NCBI RefSeq assembly: GCF_036588685.1
Contig: NC_086378.1
Location: 28,869,578 to 28,933,577, forward strand
DNA: 64,000 nt
Reading direction: 5' to 3'
Source of the DNA: Mytilus trossulus
Taxonomy: Eukaryota > Mollusca > Bivalvia > Mytilida > Mytilidae
The position numbers were made by a program, and so were the translations under genes. Below the pieces are notes generated by a model. The model saw nothing but the letters and a program-made list of their open reading frames with translations, was not told the origin of the DNA and searched no databases. Below are positions 34,501 through 45,597 of this stretch, piece by piece (within the stretch, counting starts at the first letter, position 1; each line of letters starts with the position of its first letter).

Positions 34501-34715
34501 AAAGAAAGAAGAAAGGTGCAAAAAAGGACATTCATCAAACTCTTAGGTCAAAAACAACCTGACAGTGCCATACCTACAAAAAGGAAAAGACAAACAGAGA
34601 AACAAATTATAACATAGAAAACTATAGACTGAGCAATATGAACTCATAAAAAAACTTTTGGTGTTCTCAGTTGCGCCGGAAAAGTAAGCAGACTCTGTTC
34701 CACAGTTGATTATAT
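34500..34715 (-). pseudogene. Penelope-like element, 3' non-coding end only
   Basis: On the plus strand it reads GACAGTGCCATACC, ACAAACAGAGAAACAA and CATAGAAAACTATAGACTGAG, matching the 3' flank of the copy at 27053-27350 in the same orientation, with about a quarter of positions changed. Confidence 0.6.
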
Positions 34716-34860
34716 TTTATCTTTTCTATAGATATGAGAGTTAACAAAGAATCACTTTAAATTATCTGAGCTGTATTTGGCATTTTTTTTTAGGATTTTG
34801 TGGTCTTCAATGGTCTTCAACTTCGTACATTTTTTTGCCTTTTTGCCTCTTCTATTCGAG

Positions 34861-34902
34861 CTTTTCTGGTGAGTTTTTGGTAGATGAAACGCGCGTCTGG
34901 CA
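34861..34902 (+). ncRNA. Decayed hammerhead ribozyme copy
   Basis: CTGGTGAGT, GTAGATGAAACGCGCGTCTGGC keeps GAAACGCGCGTC but has CUGGUGA in place of CUGAUGA and has lost the 5' half of stem I. The usual 3' flank with TGGTATCTATGATGAGTT follows. Confidence 0.6.
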
Positions 34903-35974
34903 CAAATATAATTTCAATACTGGTATCTATGATGAGTTCATTGAGATTTGCTTTATACCTCTTTTAAAAAAATATGTTTAATTCTGTTCATGTTGTTTAT
35001 GACTGCATTTGATAAAATATACTTAGTGATGTTTGGATTATTGAGTGTCTGGTTGGGGGTAAGAGAAATCAGAGTATTTGACAAAATTTGCAGAAGATAA
35101 GGAAAAAACGAATATAGAAAAAAAAGTGAATTTATGAGAATTAGAGGTGTAATGATAAAGAATACAAATAATATTCGAAATAAATACAATACTTACTTTA
35201 AACGGAGAGAAACCGTTACTGTTAGGACTATGCTATCATGTCTGTTGTGCTTTGTGCTTCGTGTCTATCTATTAAGGACTGGTGTAGGAGGTAGTGGAGT
35301 GCATGTGTGTAACTACGTCACAGACTTGTCTCAATAAATGTAATATTGATTTTGGTAACCTGTTATTTTTCACGGTGGGTATGGTTGTCCTGCGAGAGAA
35401 CGTACTGTGCTGGTGATTTGGTCCTGACGGGTGCTGGTGGGTCCTGATTCTGTGCTGGTGGGTTTGTTTACATTGTATCAGAACGGCAATAAAACGACTG
35501 TTTTGTTGCTTAATTTTTCTCTGATGCGTCATAAGTACCATGCAAAGTATATTACAACAATATTATATTGCAAAAGTCGTGCAAATTCGTTAAACGGAAT
35601 TGTCCTGACGCGGTGCTGGTGATAAGAAAAACGGTCCTGGTTCTGTGCTCCTATGTCCTGGTTCTGTGCCTTTATGTTTTAGTTAAAAGTGGCATATATT
35701 CAAGATCATTGATGATGTACTGTTATTTACTAATTAACTGTTGCCTGGTTTCTTGAAATTGACATTGTTGTGAATCCGTGTACTGTTATTATGCAAGAAA
35801 AAATACCCCTATCTTTTTTTTTTTTAAATTAACTCTAATCTTATTTATTGGCCTGTTAATGGAACCCTTCTTGCCCCCTTTTAAGATAAGAAAATGTGTT
35901 TACGATTTTCGGGATTACGATCATTTTGCAAGATCACCAAAATACGTTGTAATTTATACAATACTTATATAAAG

Positions 35975-36110
35975 TAGATGATGTGGTATGTTTGTTGTCA
36001 ATGAACAAATTTCCATAAGACACCAAAGGAAGTATGTGTTAATAACCATACGTCATCGTAATACCTTCAACAATAACCCATTAAATAAAAATGTAAAAGT
36101 TTTTGCATAA
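35975..36110 (+). repeat. Dispersed repeat family A, diverged
   Basis: AGATGATGTGGTATGTTTGT to AATACCTTCAAC follows the family order with many changes. Confidence 0.55.
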
Positions 36111-36794
36111 AAATGGAGAGCAAAAATATAGAACAAAGGACTTTCTGATCGTTTGAATCATATGTCTTTAGCAGCTTAAAACACATTTTTTGTGAACAAT
36201 TGAGTGCTGACTATAAGAATGAAAATAGTATTGCGGGTTTGTTTGTTTGGGTTTTATTTGGGGGATGGGGATAAGTAAGAGCGAGGTTACAGTGAAAGTT
36301 TTAAGCTTGGAATAGTTTCCCATAAGATGAAAAAGTTTGTATTTTAAAAGAAAAATGTATCTTATAGCTGTTAAGAATCACTTGCTGTATCTGTAAGATT
36401 TTTTCAACATAACTTTTTTGTCTGAATGGTTATCAGTTTTTTTTCTTCAAAAGTTCGATAGAACTCTAAAAAAATCACTATTTTATGAAAGGGCAGTATT
36501 CAGGACAGTAACAATCAACGTAAACACGCCTGGAAAGTAAAATGCGTACTCGGCTGTCTGTAATCGACCATTTTTAGACACCCTCCTAAAAACAAACCGG
36601 GGTGGGGGTTCAGAGATGCAAATAAAGTACTTAGATCAATATTTTATCTTTTCGGGTATGGTTTATGACCCCTTCTGTGGCATGTCAATTACGAAATGTG
36701 CAAACTGCAAAAGTATCAAAACAGCTGCAGACAATGAATAATAGAGACATAATTTTGTATATATGTCAAGGGGAAACTTCTTGCAAAGCATTAT

Positions 36795-36965
36795 TATTTA
36801 TATAGATATAGGAAGATGTGGTGTGAGTGCCAATGAGACAACTCTCCATCCAAATAACAATTTAAAAAGTAAACCATTATAGGTTAAAGTACGGCCTTCA
36901 ACACGGAGCCTTGGCTCACACCGAACAACAAGCTATAAAGGGCCCCAAAAATTACTAGTATAACT
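36795..36965 (+). repeat. Dispersed repeat family A
   Basis: GGAAGATGTGGTGTGAGTGCC, GTACGGCCTTCAACACGGAG and CTTGGCTCACACCGAACAAC are near-consensus, so this is a fairly young copy. Confidence 0.8.
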
Positions 36966-37353
36966 AGTAGAAAAAGAGAATTTGGTGAAAATAAAATCAC
37001 TATTTTTGTAGAAAATTCACAGACCTTTGTACAGAGATTTTTGTTATGTTCAGCATGGGATCAACGCAAGGGTACATTATCCTTAAAAGTCTATTTAAAA
37101 GTATTTGAAACTAACGTTTGCTTTGTTAATTGTGCATTTCAAAATTCCCCAAGGGTTACTGGGAATATAGTCACTTAGTCTTCTCCCGACCGGCAGTAAA
37201 ACTCTTGCCGAAGTGGGGCGTCCGTTTGGCTGTGCGGGATCTATCAAGTTCGCAGTCGCGTCCGGTCAGAATGGGGACGTTAAATCCGATGTCTCGTGTA
37301 AAGAGAGTGCCACACTCTTTGCACGTTAAGAACCCTTGCACCAACTCTTTGAG

Positions 37354-37711
37354 AGAGCCGTGGTGTAGTGGTAGTGCATCGGACTACTAACACAAAGGTT
37401 CCTGGTTCGATTCCCGTGCGGGATGAAAATTTCAGGAACTCGATTTTCGGCTCTCCCTTGACACCATTTGCGAGTATGGTCTTAAATAAACGATGATAGT
37501 CCGTCGGAAGTGGACGATAAATGGCTGACCTGTGTTAAGAGAGAGGACCATATCTCTTGCACGTTAAAGACACCCTTGTAGATTTCGAAAAAAGAGTAGG
37601 CTAATGCCGCTACAAGGCAGTACTCGCACTCGCAAAGTGGAAAGGGATTAATATAAGTTGCAAAACTTGTTTCCCAATCCACTATAAATAAATATGTTTA
37701 AACTAAAATAA
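37354..37711 (+). mobile_element. tRNA-derived SINE, full length, 11-bp target duplication
   Basis: AACTCTTTGAG borders it on both sides (37343-37353 and 37712-37722). The head carries a polymerase III A box, TGGTGTAGTGG (37361-37371), and a B box, GGTTCGATTCC (37404-37414), 32 bases apart. An unrelated body of about 250 bases follows, then an A/T-rich tail (ATAAATAAATATG...AATAA). The tRNA cloverleaf does not close, so it is a SINE head and not a working tRNA gene. Intact TSDs suggest a fairly recent insertion. Confidence 0.85.
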
Positions 37712-37775
37712 AACTCTTTGAGGGGTCCGTAGGTGGCCTGCTGCAAGGCAAACTTTCTGTTCCTATCCAATACAT

Positions 37776-38281
37776 AAAATTGAGAATGGAAATAGGGAAT
37801 GTGTCAAAGAGACAACAACCCGACCAAATAAAAAACAACAGCAGAAGGTCACCAACAGGTCTTCAATGTAGCGAGAAATTCCCGCACCCGGAGGCGTCCT
37901 TCAGCTGGCCCCTAAACAAATATATACTAGTCCAGTGATAATGAACGCCATACTAATTTCCAAATTGTACACGAGAAACTAAAATTAAAATAATACAAGA
38001 CTAACAAAGGCCAGAGGCTCCTGACTTGGGACAGGCGCAGAAATGCGGCGGGGTTAAACATGTTTGTGAGATCTCATCCCTCCCCCCATACCTCTAACCA
38101 ATGTAGAAAAGTAAACGCATAACAAAACGCACATTAAAATTCAGTTCAAGAGAAGTCCGAGTCTGATGTCAGAAGATGTAACCAAAGAAAATAAACAAAA
38201 TGACAATAATACATAAATAACAACAGACTACTAGCAGTTAAATGACATGCCAGCTCCAGACTTTAATTAAACTGACTGAAA
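37776..38281 (+). mobile_element. Family B dispersed repeat, apparently full length
   Basis: It is inserted into the family C SINE with ACAT on both sides (37772-37775 and 38282-38285). Comparison with the uninterrupted SINE at 24661 fixes the ends to within a few bases: it begins AAAATTGAGAATGGAAAT and ends AAACTGACTGAAA. It is about 506 bases, with no inverted ends, no coding capacity and no poly(A). The class is unresolved. Confidence 0.75.
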
Positions 38282-38446
38282 ACATCCTCATTTTCCAGTG
38301 GAAGTCCAAAATTCCACGACCATTGGCCTCTTGTATGACAAGACCTACCTATTGTATTTATTGTGAACTTGTTCTTGTCCTGAATATGCATGAAATATTT
38401 GCCACTGGACGTTAAGCAACCAACAATCAATCAATTAATAGCTTCA

Positions 38447-39924
38447 TACTACCAATTGAGTTTAAAACAAGTATATAAGTTTAAAAAAGAAATTCTCAGA
38501 TTTAACACCTACATTTAACTTTAAAAGGTCATAACAGTTTAAAACAATACAAATCTACACACACACACAAACTAGCTTAATTTCAAATGGTTATCAACCT
38601 GAAACGTTATCAGATCATATATAAGCTCACCTTTGTCGAGGGTTCGTGTGAGGTTCATGTATTGTCTTGGCGTCCGCAATTACAAAAAGATCTTTTCTGA
38701 AATTACTTGACCAAATGTTACCAAATGATTTTTCAAGAGTGAATCTAGGAAAAACAATATTCATCAACAAACATGACCACTGTCCGTTAAAATGTATTCG
38801 AGTTTTTAGTTACAGCCGATGCCATTAAGTATGTAGGCAAACATAATATCTTTGGTTAGCTTGCTTGTTAGCTAAACCGTACCCTCCTTTCGAAGTAGCC
38901 TGGTCGTACAGACAGAAAGATGTGTCATTTGTCGGACTAGTGTATACTCTTAAAGTAGGGTAGTTTACAATACCTAACAAAGACTTTTCTGTTTATCAAG
39001 CAATATAACCAAAGATATTCCCTTTGAAATCGGCTTTAATACAAAAAGTTCAAGCAATTAGGGCAAAACTTTCCGAGTAAAAAAAATCAAAATGTCTATC
39101 TACCATGCACATTTCAGAACATTCAGATCAGATAACGAAACTGGGTCCAGCAACATTTATAAGCAATTTAAGATTTTGACCCTCACAGTGACCATTCATT
39201 TTCCATTCATGATCATTAAATTGAACTGTAAAACATTTCTTGGTACCTTCTTAATTCCTTTATAAGTCTTATGTAAACATAATTATGACAATAACTGTTG
39301 TGAGCACAAGATTCACTGCACACTTTTAAAGTTCTGGTTCATCAAACATTAAAATGTGAACTTAAGTTTTGAGACTTTTTTAATCGACACGATTGAGATT
39401 TTTGTATATGAGAACAGGGGTTTATCTATTAGTTGAAAATGCGGCTTTGATCTCGCTTTCAGTACCTGCGAGCATTCGTCGTTCAATAATGTGTGTCTTT
39501 GTGTTATTATTTAATGTGATACATTTTTGTGTTGGTACACCACTGTAACCGGCATTGAAGGAGGAAATGAGGAGGCTTGGTTAGGTGGAAGTGGGACGGG
39601 GTATGCGGAGCGCTGACAAACATGTCTATGCGGCATGGGCTTTGATCATTGTTGAAGCATCAATGTAAGGGGCATTTAATATCTTAATAAAACTATTCTT
39701 ATTTTAGATACTATATATTGTTCTCTGATATTGGACGAAAGATGTTGCCCTTTTATGTAATTATGTTATACAAGTTACGATCATTTGAAAACACATTTTA
39801 AACAGCCAAATGGATGCACAAGAGCTAAAATAGGAGTCATAGATCCTATTGACAACACTTATCTGCCCAATTTTATTGATTTTGTAACATTTGTTTCAAA
39901 TATGACCAACCTCTTATCCAAAAT
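38447..39924. other. Interior of the 5.0-kb element, no gene recognised
   Basis: AT-rich with a short (AC)n tract near 38560. No frame with recognisable motifs. Confidence 0.5.
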
Positions 39925-40574
39925 CACCAGCACCGTATCAGGACCCACCAGCACAATGACAGGACCCACCAGCACAGTATCAGGACATGAGTAAATTGAG
40001 AAAATGCTAAATTTTAATAAATTGCAATGTTTTTTAACTAAATACTTTTGTCGTGTGGATTGCGGTATAGAAAGCGGACTCTATGAGCATTTTTGTTTTA
40101 TTTTTTCAGTTCGAGATTTTCTGAAAATAAGCATTTTTGTGTTACGCTTACTGAAACAGTTTAGAGCGTCAACTTTTCAATGGTTTATATGTGAACCCAT
40201 AAGAAACAAAATTGAAAAATCTCAACTGTTTTCTTCCATTTTTTATGAGTGAAAACCTCAAAAATCATCATTTTCGTCTTTGTTTACATTTTTTCATTGA
40301 TCACCAGCACCCGTCAGGACCGAATCACCAGCACAGTACGTTCTCTCGCAGGACAACCATACCCACCGTGTTTTTTATCTTTTTGATTCATTATCTCATT
40401 CACGTATAGCCATTCTCTCCTTTTATATACATAAAAATAAAACCAACCGTATTAAATAATGTAAAAATACATAATATATTATTATTTTTATTATATGGAC
40501 GGCTTTTATGTCTTTCTTTATATATAACAGAAAATATTCATGAATCCTACAAGACAAAACGTCAATGGCGAATA

Positions 40575-40742
40575 CACCTTATTGCTATTAGCCTACTCGG
40601 CCGGCCGACCCGGCCGTTTGACCTTTTGACGCATACAACAATCACTTTTCCATTGTGGCGTCAGATATTTTGTTTTATGACGTCAAAATTTTACGGGAAC
40701 TTGTGTGATATCCAGTAATGGCGGACAAATAGCGATAAGGTG
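40575..40742. mobile_element. 168-bp MITE with TA target duplication
   Basis: The inverted ends CACCTTATTGCTATT and AATAGCGATAAGGTG (one mismatch) are bordered by TA on both sides (40573-40574 and 40743-40744), as left by Tc1/mariner transposases. The core contains a GC-rich run GGCCGGCCGACCCGGCCG, unusual for this window. Confidence 0.75.
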
Positions 40743-40744
40743 TA

Positions 40745-41480
40745 TAATGTAGCCTGTTGAAAAGAGTAAACTCATTAAAATATTTATGGATTAAACTTCA
40801 TTGTCAATTAATTATTTTTCTAAACCCCTTTATTGTCTATTCTTAATTCATTATGTGGTCCATTGTTTCATTTCTGTAAACCGTTTTCATGCAATCTTAT
40901 ATAAATCTGTGTGGTTATGATTTTGACCAAAATTTACCAGAGGTGTACATGATCATGCTTTTTAGAGTATAAATCAAAACATTTAACATTTGAATAACGA
41001 ACCTTTTGTGTATTTTTAGCACGATTATCATTAAAGCTATAATAGTCTAGTTATATAACTCTTTGTCTTCTGATACTATCATCCATTAAACGATGTCAGG
41101 TTAATGTTTCCTGCATCTTATTGATGTAAAGTTATTATGAATCGACTCAACTTTAAAATATTGCATCTTGATACCTGCTTGATAATAGCTAACTTTTTCA
41201 TATCATATCTGTGAATATTCGAATTGACAAATTATAAACATTTGTATTGACAGATTTCAAAAATTGTATAAGCAAAATTTGAGTATATTTGGTAATAGTA
41301 CAACATTCAATAAATGTTGGCAAGTGTTTGATTGTCTTTCGAAAGAAGTCGAATGTGACCATATCTCTATTCACAAGTCACCATTTACAATAATGAACAA
41401 ATTATCGTGACTTTAAGAGATCATTCTCAATCATAAGAATATTTTAAAATATTTCATGTAATATAAGTTTTGTTCACCAG
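40745..41480. other. Diverged repeat fragment, no gene
   Basis: Positions 41090-41170 resemble 33620-33720. Nothing else recognised. Confidence 0.45.
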
Positions 41481-41596
41481 CATAGAGGTGTCATATATAA
41501 ACAGACATAGAGGTGTCATATATAAACAGACATAGAGGTGTCATATATAAACAGACATAGAGGTGTCATATATAAGAAGTCATAGTGGTGTTATAC
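41481..41596. repeat. 25-bp tandem repeat, 4.6 units
   Basis: CATAGAGGTGTCATATATAA plus ACAGA repeats four times with almost no change, then a partial, altered fifth unit. Confidence 0.95.
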
Positions 41597-41855
41597 ATTG
41601 AACACATTTAAATGAGACAGCAACACACAGACATAAATGAGCAGAAGATACCTTCCATTGACTAAGCAACTTGTAACCACGAACAGTATATATACCAATA
41701 ATATTTGATGTGCAGTTGCAAATAAACAGATGTACTCATATAAAATGAGATCATTTAGAATAAGAAGTACAGAAAATAAGCATCTAGCATAGGTACCTAA
41801 CTCAAACAAACATTGCATAAAAGACAGATATATTTAGTAAGAATTAATCTTTTAA

Positions 41856-42574
41856 GGTTCCACTAAAGTCAAAATATAGGACACTTCATAAACATCTAAA
41901 CTTTGCCTATATGTTTCAACCTATAATGTATAAAGTCATAAACTATGAGAACATATGTTCATTTAAACATACTTAACATAAACACACATTGTAAATTGTA
42001 AATAAACTTGAAATTGTTATGTTGTGGCCAAATCGGTTCTTGGGGTGAACACTAAATTTTCATAAAATCTGGAGGCCTGCTAGACGACTTATTTTTTTAA
42101 TAATTGGTATGGACAAATACTGTTATATATAATGCAGGGCAAGCTCATGTTGATTTTTCATAAAATGTATTGATTTTCGAGTTTCAGTCAATTTCATGTA
42201 TCTAAGTGAACGAATATCGAAGGTACAATACAAAAATTTGACAAATATGCCATTAAAACATATGTATGTGACAAAACAACATGCGCTTGCCCTGCATTAC
42301 ATGTAACAGTATTCGTCCATACCAATTTTAAGCAAATTAAGTCGTCTCGCAGGCCAGCAGATTTTTTTGAAAATTTGGTGTTCACCCCAAGAACCGGTTT
42401 GGCCACAACGTACCAATTTCATATTTATTTACAATTTACAAAGTGTATATATGTTAAGTATGTTTAAATGCACATATGTTCTTATAGTTTTTGACTTTAT
42501 TCATTATAGGTTGACAAATACAGGCAAAGTTTAGATGTTGATGAAGTGTCCTATATTTTGACTTTAGGGGAACC
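41856..42574. mobile_element. 719-bp element made of two 296-bp inverted arms, TTAA flanks
   Basis: Positions 41856-42151 and 42279-42574 are inverted copies (ends GGTTCCACTAAAGTC and GACTTTAGGGGAACC), with an unrelated middle of about 127 bases. TTAA lies on each side (41852-41855, 42575-42578), again the piggyBac/Kolobok-type duplication. The arms have diverged by roughly a tenth, so this is not a recent duplicate. A transcript would fold into a 300-bp hairpin. Confidence 0.8.
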
Positions 42575-42899
42575 TTAACTGAAATGAATTGGGATAATCC
42601 CTATGAAACGAACATGCCTACATGAATGCAATTATTTGTATCGATCTTAGTTGTGTTTTGACGAACAATGTTTGCGTAAGTGTTTTTAGTTGCAGCATTG
42701 AAAATCACACTTAATAGCTCCTGTATCTTGTTTTTCAGACTCACATCTTTTAACTTCTTGGTGCTATTACGGTGTAGAGCAACCAATAATCAATCAATCA
42801 ATTCAACTTCTTGTGTAAAAGTCTCTGCAGAAATTGAAATTTCTCACTTGAATGGCCCCACCTACGACTATGACTTCAATGGGATCCAAGTTAACTCTG

Positions 42900-43110
42900 C
42901 TTTTAAATTAAAAATAGGGGCAAAAGATACCAGAGGAACAGTCAAACTCATAAATCGAAAATACACTGACAACCCCATGGCTTCAAATGAAAAATACAAA
43001 CAGACAAATAGCAGTACACAGAAACAACATAGAAAACTAAAGACTGAGCAATACGAACCCCACCAAAAACGGGTGGGGTCCTGTCGTGTCGCTCATGTTA
43101 TAACAAATTC
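42900..43110 (-). pseudogene. Penelope-like element, 3' non-coding end
   Basis: AAAGATACCAGAGGAACAGTC through ACGAACCCCACCAAAAAC on the plus strand is the reverse complement of the 3' flank seen at 55190-55365. The open frame across 42680-43150 is an accident of this non-coding sequence. Just upstream, 42779-42803 holds a relic CAACCAATAATCAATCAATC SINE tail. Confidence 0.65.
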
Positions 43111-43229
43111 GGTAAATAGTCTAATTCGATTGGTAGAAATCCTGATATAAATTTACAATGTAAGGTGCACAGTCGTTTAAGTTTTCCAATTACATTTGAA
43201 CTATAATATATGTAACTAATAATAAAACA

Positions 43230-43560
43230 CTGACATAAGGGAAGTAACTATAACAGGCAACTTCGAGATAGCTGAGATACGGAAAATAGAATATAACCAA
43301 GCCATCTCATTGCAAAATATGAAAGAACGTGGATGCTCTTTCTCGCTTTAATCTTCTAGATAGTAATTTATCACACACATAATGTCTGACAAGAAAGATT
43401 AATTCCGTTTGTAAGTTGGTTGTATTTCTTCCATAAAAATTAGATGTACTTTTACACCTAAAATAGAATAGATAAAAATCATTTCTTAATTCTATTCATG
43501 TGGTTAAATAAATTAAAACAATTTTAAATAGCATTAGTATGATTGTTTTGATTAATGAGT
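43230..43560. repeat. Dispersed repeat, paired with 55640-56010
   Basis: Both contain AGCTGAGATAC or AACTGAGATAC, CACACA(C)ATAATGTCTGAC-like, GATTAAT, ATTCTATTCATGT and GTTTTGATTAATGAG in the same order. A weaker third copy is near 34360-34500. Two of the three lie next to Penelope-like 3' ends. Confidence 0.55.
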
Positions 43561-43625
43561 GTTTTCTGGATTGGATATACAGGATAAAGAGCTGTAAATA
43601 TAGCAAAATATATTGGATATTTTAA

Positions 43626-43865
43626 ATAAAATTGAGAATGGATCCGACCAAATAGCAAACAACAGCAGAAGGCCACCAATGGGTCTGCAGTACAGCAAGA
43701 AACTCTCGCGACAGGAGGCTTGCTTCAGCTGGCCTCTAAACAAAAATGTATACTAGTTCAGTGATAATGAACGTCACAATAAATTCCGAAATATACACAA
43801 GAAACTAAAATTAAAAAGCATCCAAGACTAACAAAGTCCGGAAGCTCCTGACTTGGAACAGTAGC
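43626..43865 (+). repeat. Dispersed repeat family B, internal deletion
   Basis: It starts AAAATTGAGAATGGATCCGA, where the normal GGGGAATGTGTCAAAGAGAC segment is missing, then continues with AGCAGAAGGCCACCAATGGG to GCTCCTGACTTGG. Confidence 0.7.
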
Positions 43866-45240
43866 TGAAAAATAAAAAGAGTTTAATGGAGTGCTAAAAT
43901 GTAAAGAATCAAAATTAAATAATGATTAAAACATATGAATACACTCTTGTCTTGGGAAACATGAAACTTGGGGTTTTTTTTTTTTGGTGTAGTGCTTCGT
44001 AACGATTTGAATATGTATTTGCTGCAAGTCAAATTAAGCCTTCTTATGTAATGAAAAAGGTTGATATGCTAGATATACTGACTGAAAATGTGAAGAGTGA
44101 TTAAAGATGTACATATTATAGCTTTTCATAATATCTTTGTATGTTTCGGAAAAATATATGTCGACAGATTGTGTGTATTCATATGGGTACCAATTGTGTC
44201 CCTGTTATAGCAGAATTGTTATGGCTCTCAGTTTAGAGTCAAATTCAGTAGAGATGGTTTAAACTACATATAATTGAAAAAATAATAAATAGGTATCAAA
44301 AATAAAATTAATTACCTTTAATATGATGATATGGTTGCTTTGATTTATCGAGGCTGTGGAAATTCACCAAAGGGAGCTTACTATAGATAAATCTTATACA
44401 AACAGCTTAAGTTGTCCTTTTCTAGATTTGGATGTTTAAGTTTCACACGGAAAACTATAAACAAGAAATACAGAAATTTTGGTTGATATTGTATTTTCCC
44501 TTTTTGGACGGGGATGTTCCTTTTATCCTTCGTACGGTATTTATATTTTGCAACTTTTTCTCTATGCCCGTATCTGTAGTGACTCTTAAAATAATAATGA
44601 AGGTGATTTGTGTACAACCAGTTGATTACTGTTTCAGGGGTTTCGTTGCCACAAATTAAAAAATACGTTTACTAAATTCTTTCATATATAGATGAAAAAA
44701 AAATCAATTGAAATTTAGCTGTACCAGTATGAATCTTAATAAAAACATAAAATCATATCTTGATGTTGACGGTGATGTTGATTATAAAGCCATTGTGTTT
44801 CCATCTGATCAATGTAAACTCTTCTTAAAAGTTATTAATTGAACAGTAAAATTTTATCGGTATAAAGATTGATTTTGTTTTCTGAAAATTTAAACATAAC
44901 TTAATATTTATGTACAGCTATGATAACTCATGATCCTACGTACTGTCTATACAGCTAACTTATATTTTTGCATTGCACAAGATTGTGTGTTTTAGACTGG
45001 GTATGGCGTCTTTACGTTAAAGCCGTTGTTTGTATACTGATTGATTCTGAAGTCTCGAAGAGCGTCATTTATTTTTTTAATTTGTATTCAGTGGTTTTCA
45101 TTAAATGCCAGTACTCTTCAATCGGTGCTTTAAGCTTATTGGATTTTTTTGATTTTTTTTTAGCTTTTTGGGATTTTTTTTTTTTTTTTTTTTTTAAATT
45201 GATACTTGTTTATTCCAAATATTTCCTGTTTACAATTTCC
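43866..45240. other. No gene recognised
   Basis: AT-rich sequence, with a T run of about 24 at 45172-45195. Short open frames show no motif that I can support. Confidence 0.5.
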
Positions 45241-45312
45241 TCAGTTGCCCAGGATGCAAACTGTGGATTCCCGTTTACATTTAAACCAACTGTCCGGGAA
45301 GCAGGAGGTTGA
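45241..45312 (+). other. Possible exon with fibronectin-II-like start
   Basis: After TTTACAATTTCCTCAG, a good acceptor site, a phase-1 frame reads AQDANCGFPFTFKPTVREAGG and stops. CGFPF resembles the opening of fibronectin type II modules, but the rest of the module is absent. The phase matches the signal-peptide exons in this window. It may be an exon of a small secreted protein, a relic, or chance. Confidence 0.25.
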
Positions 45313-45597
45313 AAAATGTGCACTATATTATCCGAAAAAAATAGTATACATGTAATAATACTTATATTCTTTTATATGACAATGAGTGAAAAAGGAATAT
45401 CTTTATAGAATGTACTACTAGTGGTAAATAATATAACATTATAAAATCACAAACGAGTGCACCTATAAACCAGATTCACATAATATTTTAACATAATCGA
45501 GTGCATCTTTAAACCATGGATTACCGTAATCAATATAAATTAAAGAGATATAAAAATAAACAGACAACATGACTGCTATCTCCTGCAAGGTATGTAC

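Larger units (their letters stand above)
37147..38446 (+). mobile_element. SINE-like family C element split by two insertions
   Basis: The pieces 37147-37353, 37712-37775 and 38282-38446 join to give the same order of sequence as the uninterrupted copy at 24661-25074, in opposite orientation. It starts CCCCAAGGGTTACTGG and ends CAACCAACAATCAATCAATT. The interruptions are a tRNA-type SINE and a family B repeat, so this element was in place before both. Confidence 0.8.
35371..40370. mobile_element. 5.0-kb element with 69-bp terminal inverted repeats
   Basis: Positions 35371-35439 and the reverse complement of 40302-40370 match at 68 of 69 bases, both beginning CACGGTGGGTATGGTTGTCC. Subterminal copies of GTGCTGGTG with TCCTG spacers lie inside both ends in mirror orientation (35440-35670 and 39925-39985). 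This fits a large DNA transposon with subterminal transposase-binding repeats. No transposase ORF is present, so it is non-autonomous; the interior holds later insertions. The flanks are T-rich, so a target duplication cannot be called. Confidence 0.75.

Noticed and set aside
37354..37425. Functional tRNA gene
   Set aside because: A and B boxes are present, but acceptor and T stems do not pair and the sequence continues into a SINE body bounded by target duplications.
41481..41596. CRISPR-like array
   Set aside because: Units are contiguous with no unique spacers, in an animal genome; a simple minisatellite.
42680..43150. 156-residue plus-strand frame
   Set aside because: It crosses a SINE tail relic and the antisense of a Penelope-like 3' flank, with no domain.
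45172..45195. T run as the poly(A) tail of the intact LINE
   Set aside because: It is about 400 bases beyond the ORF2 stop and no target duplication could be matched to it; left open.
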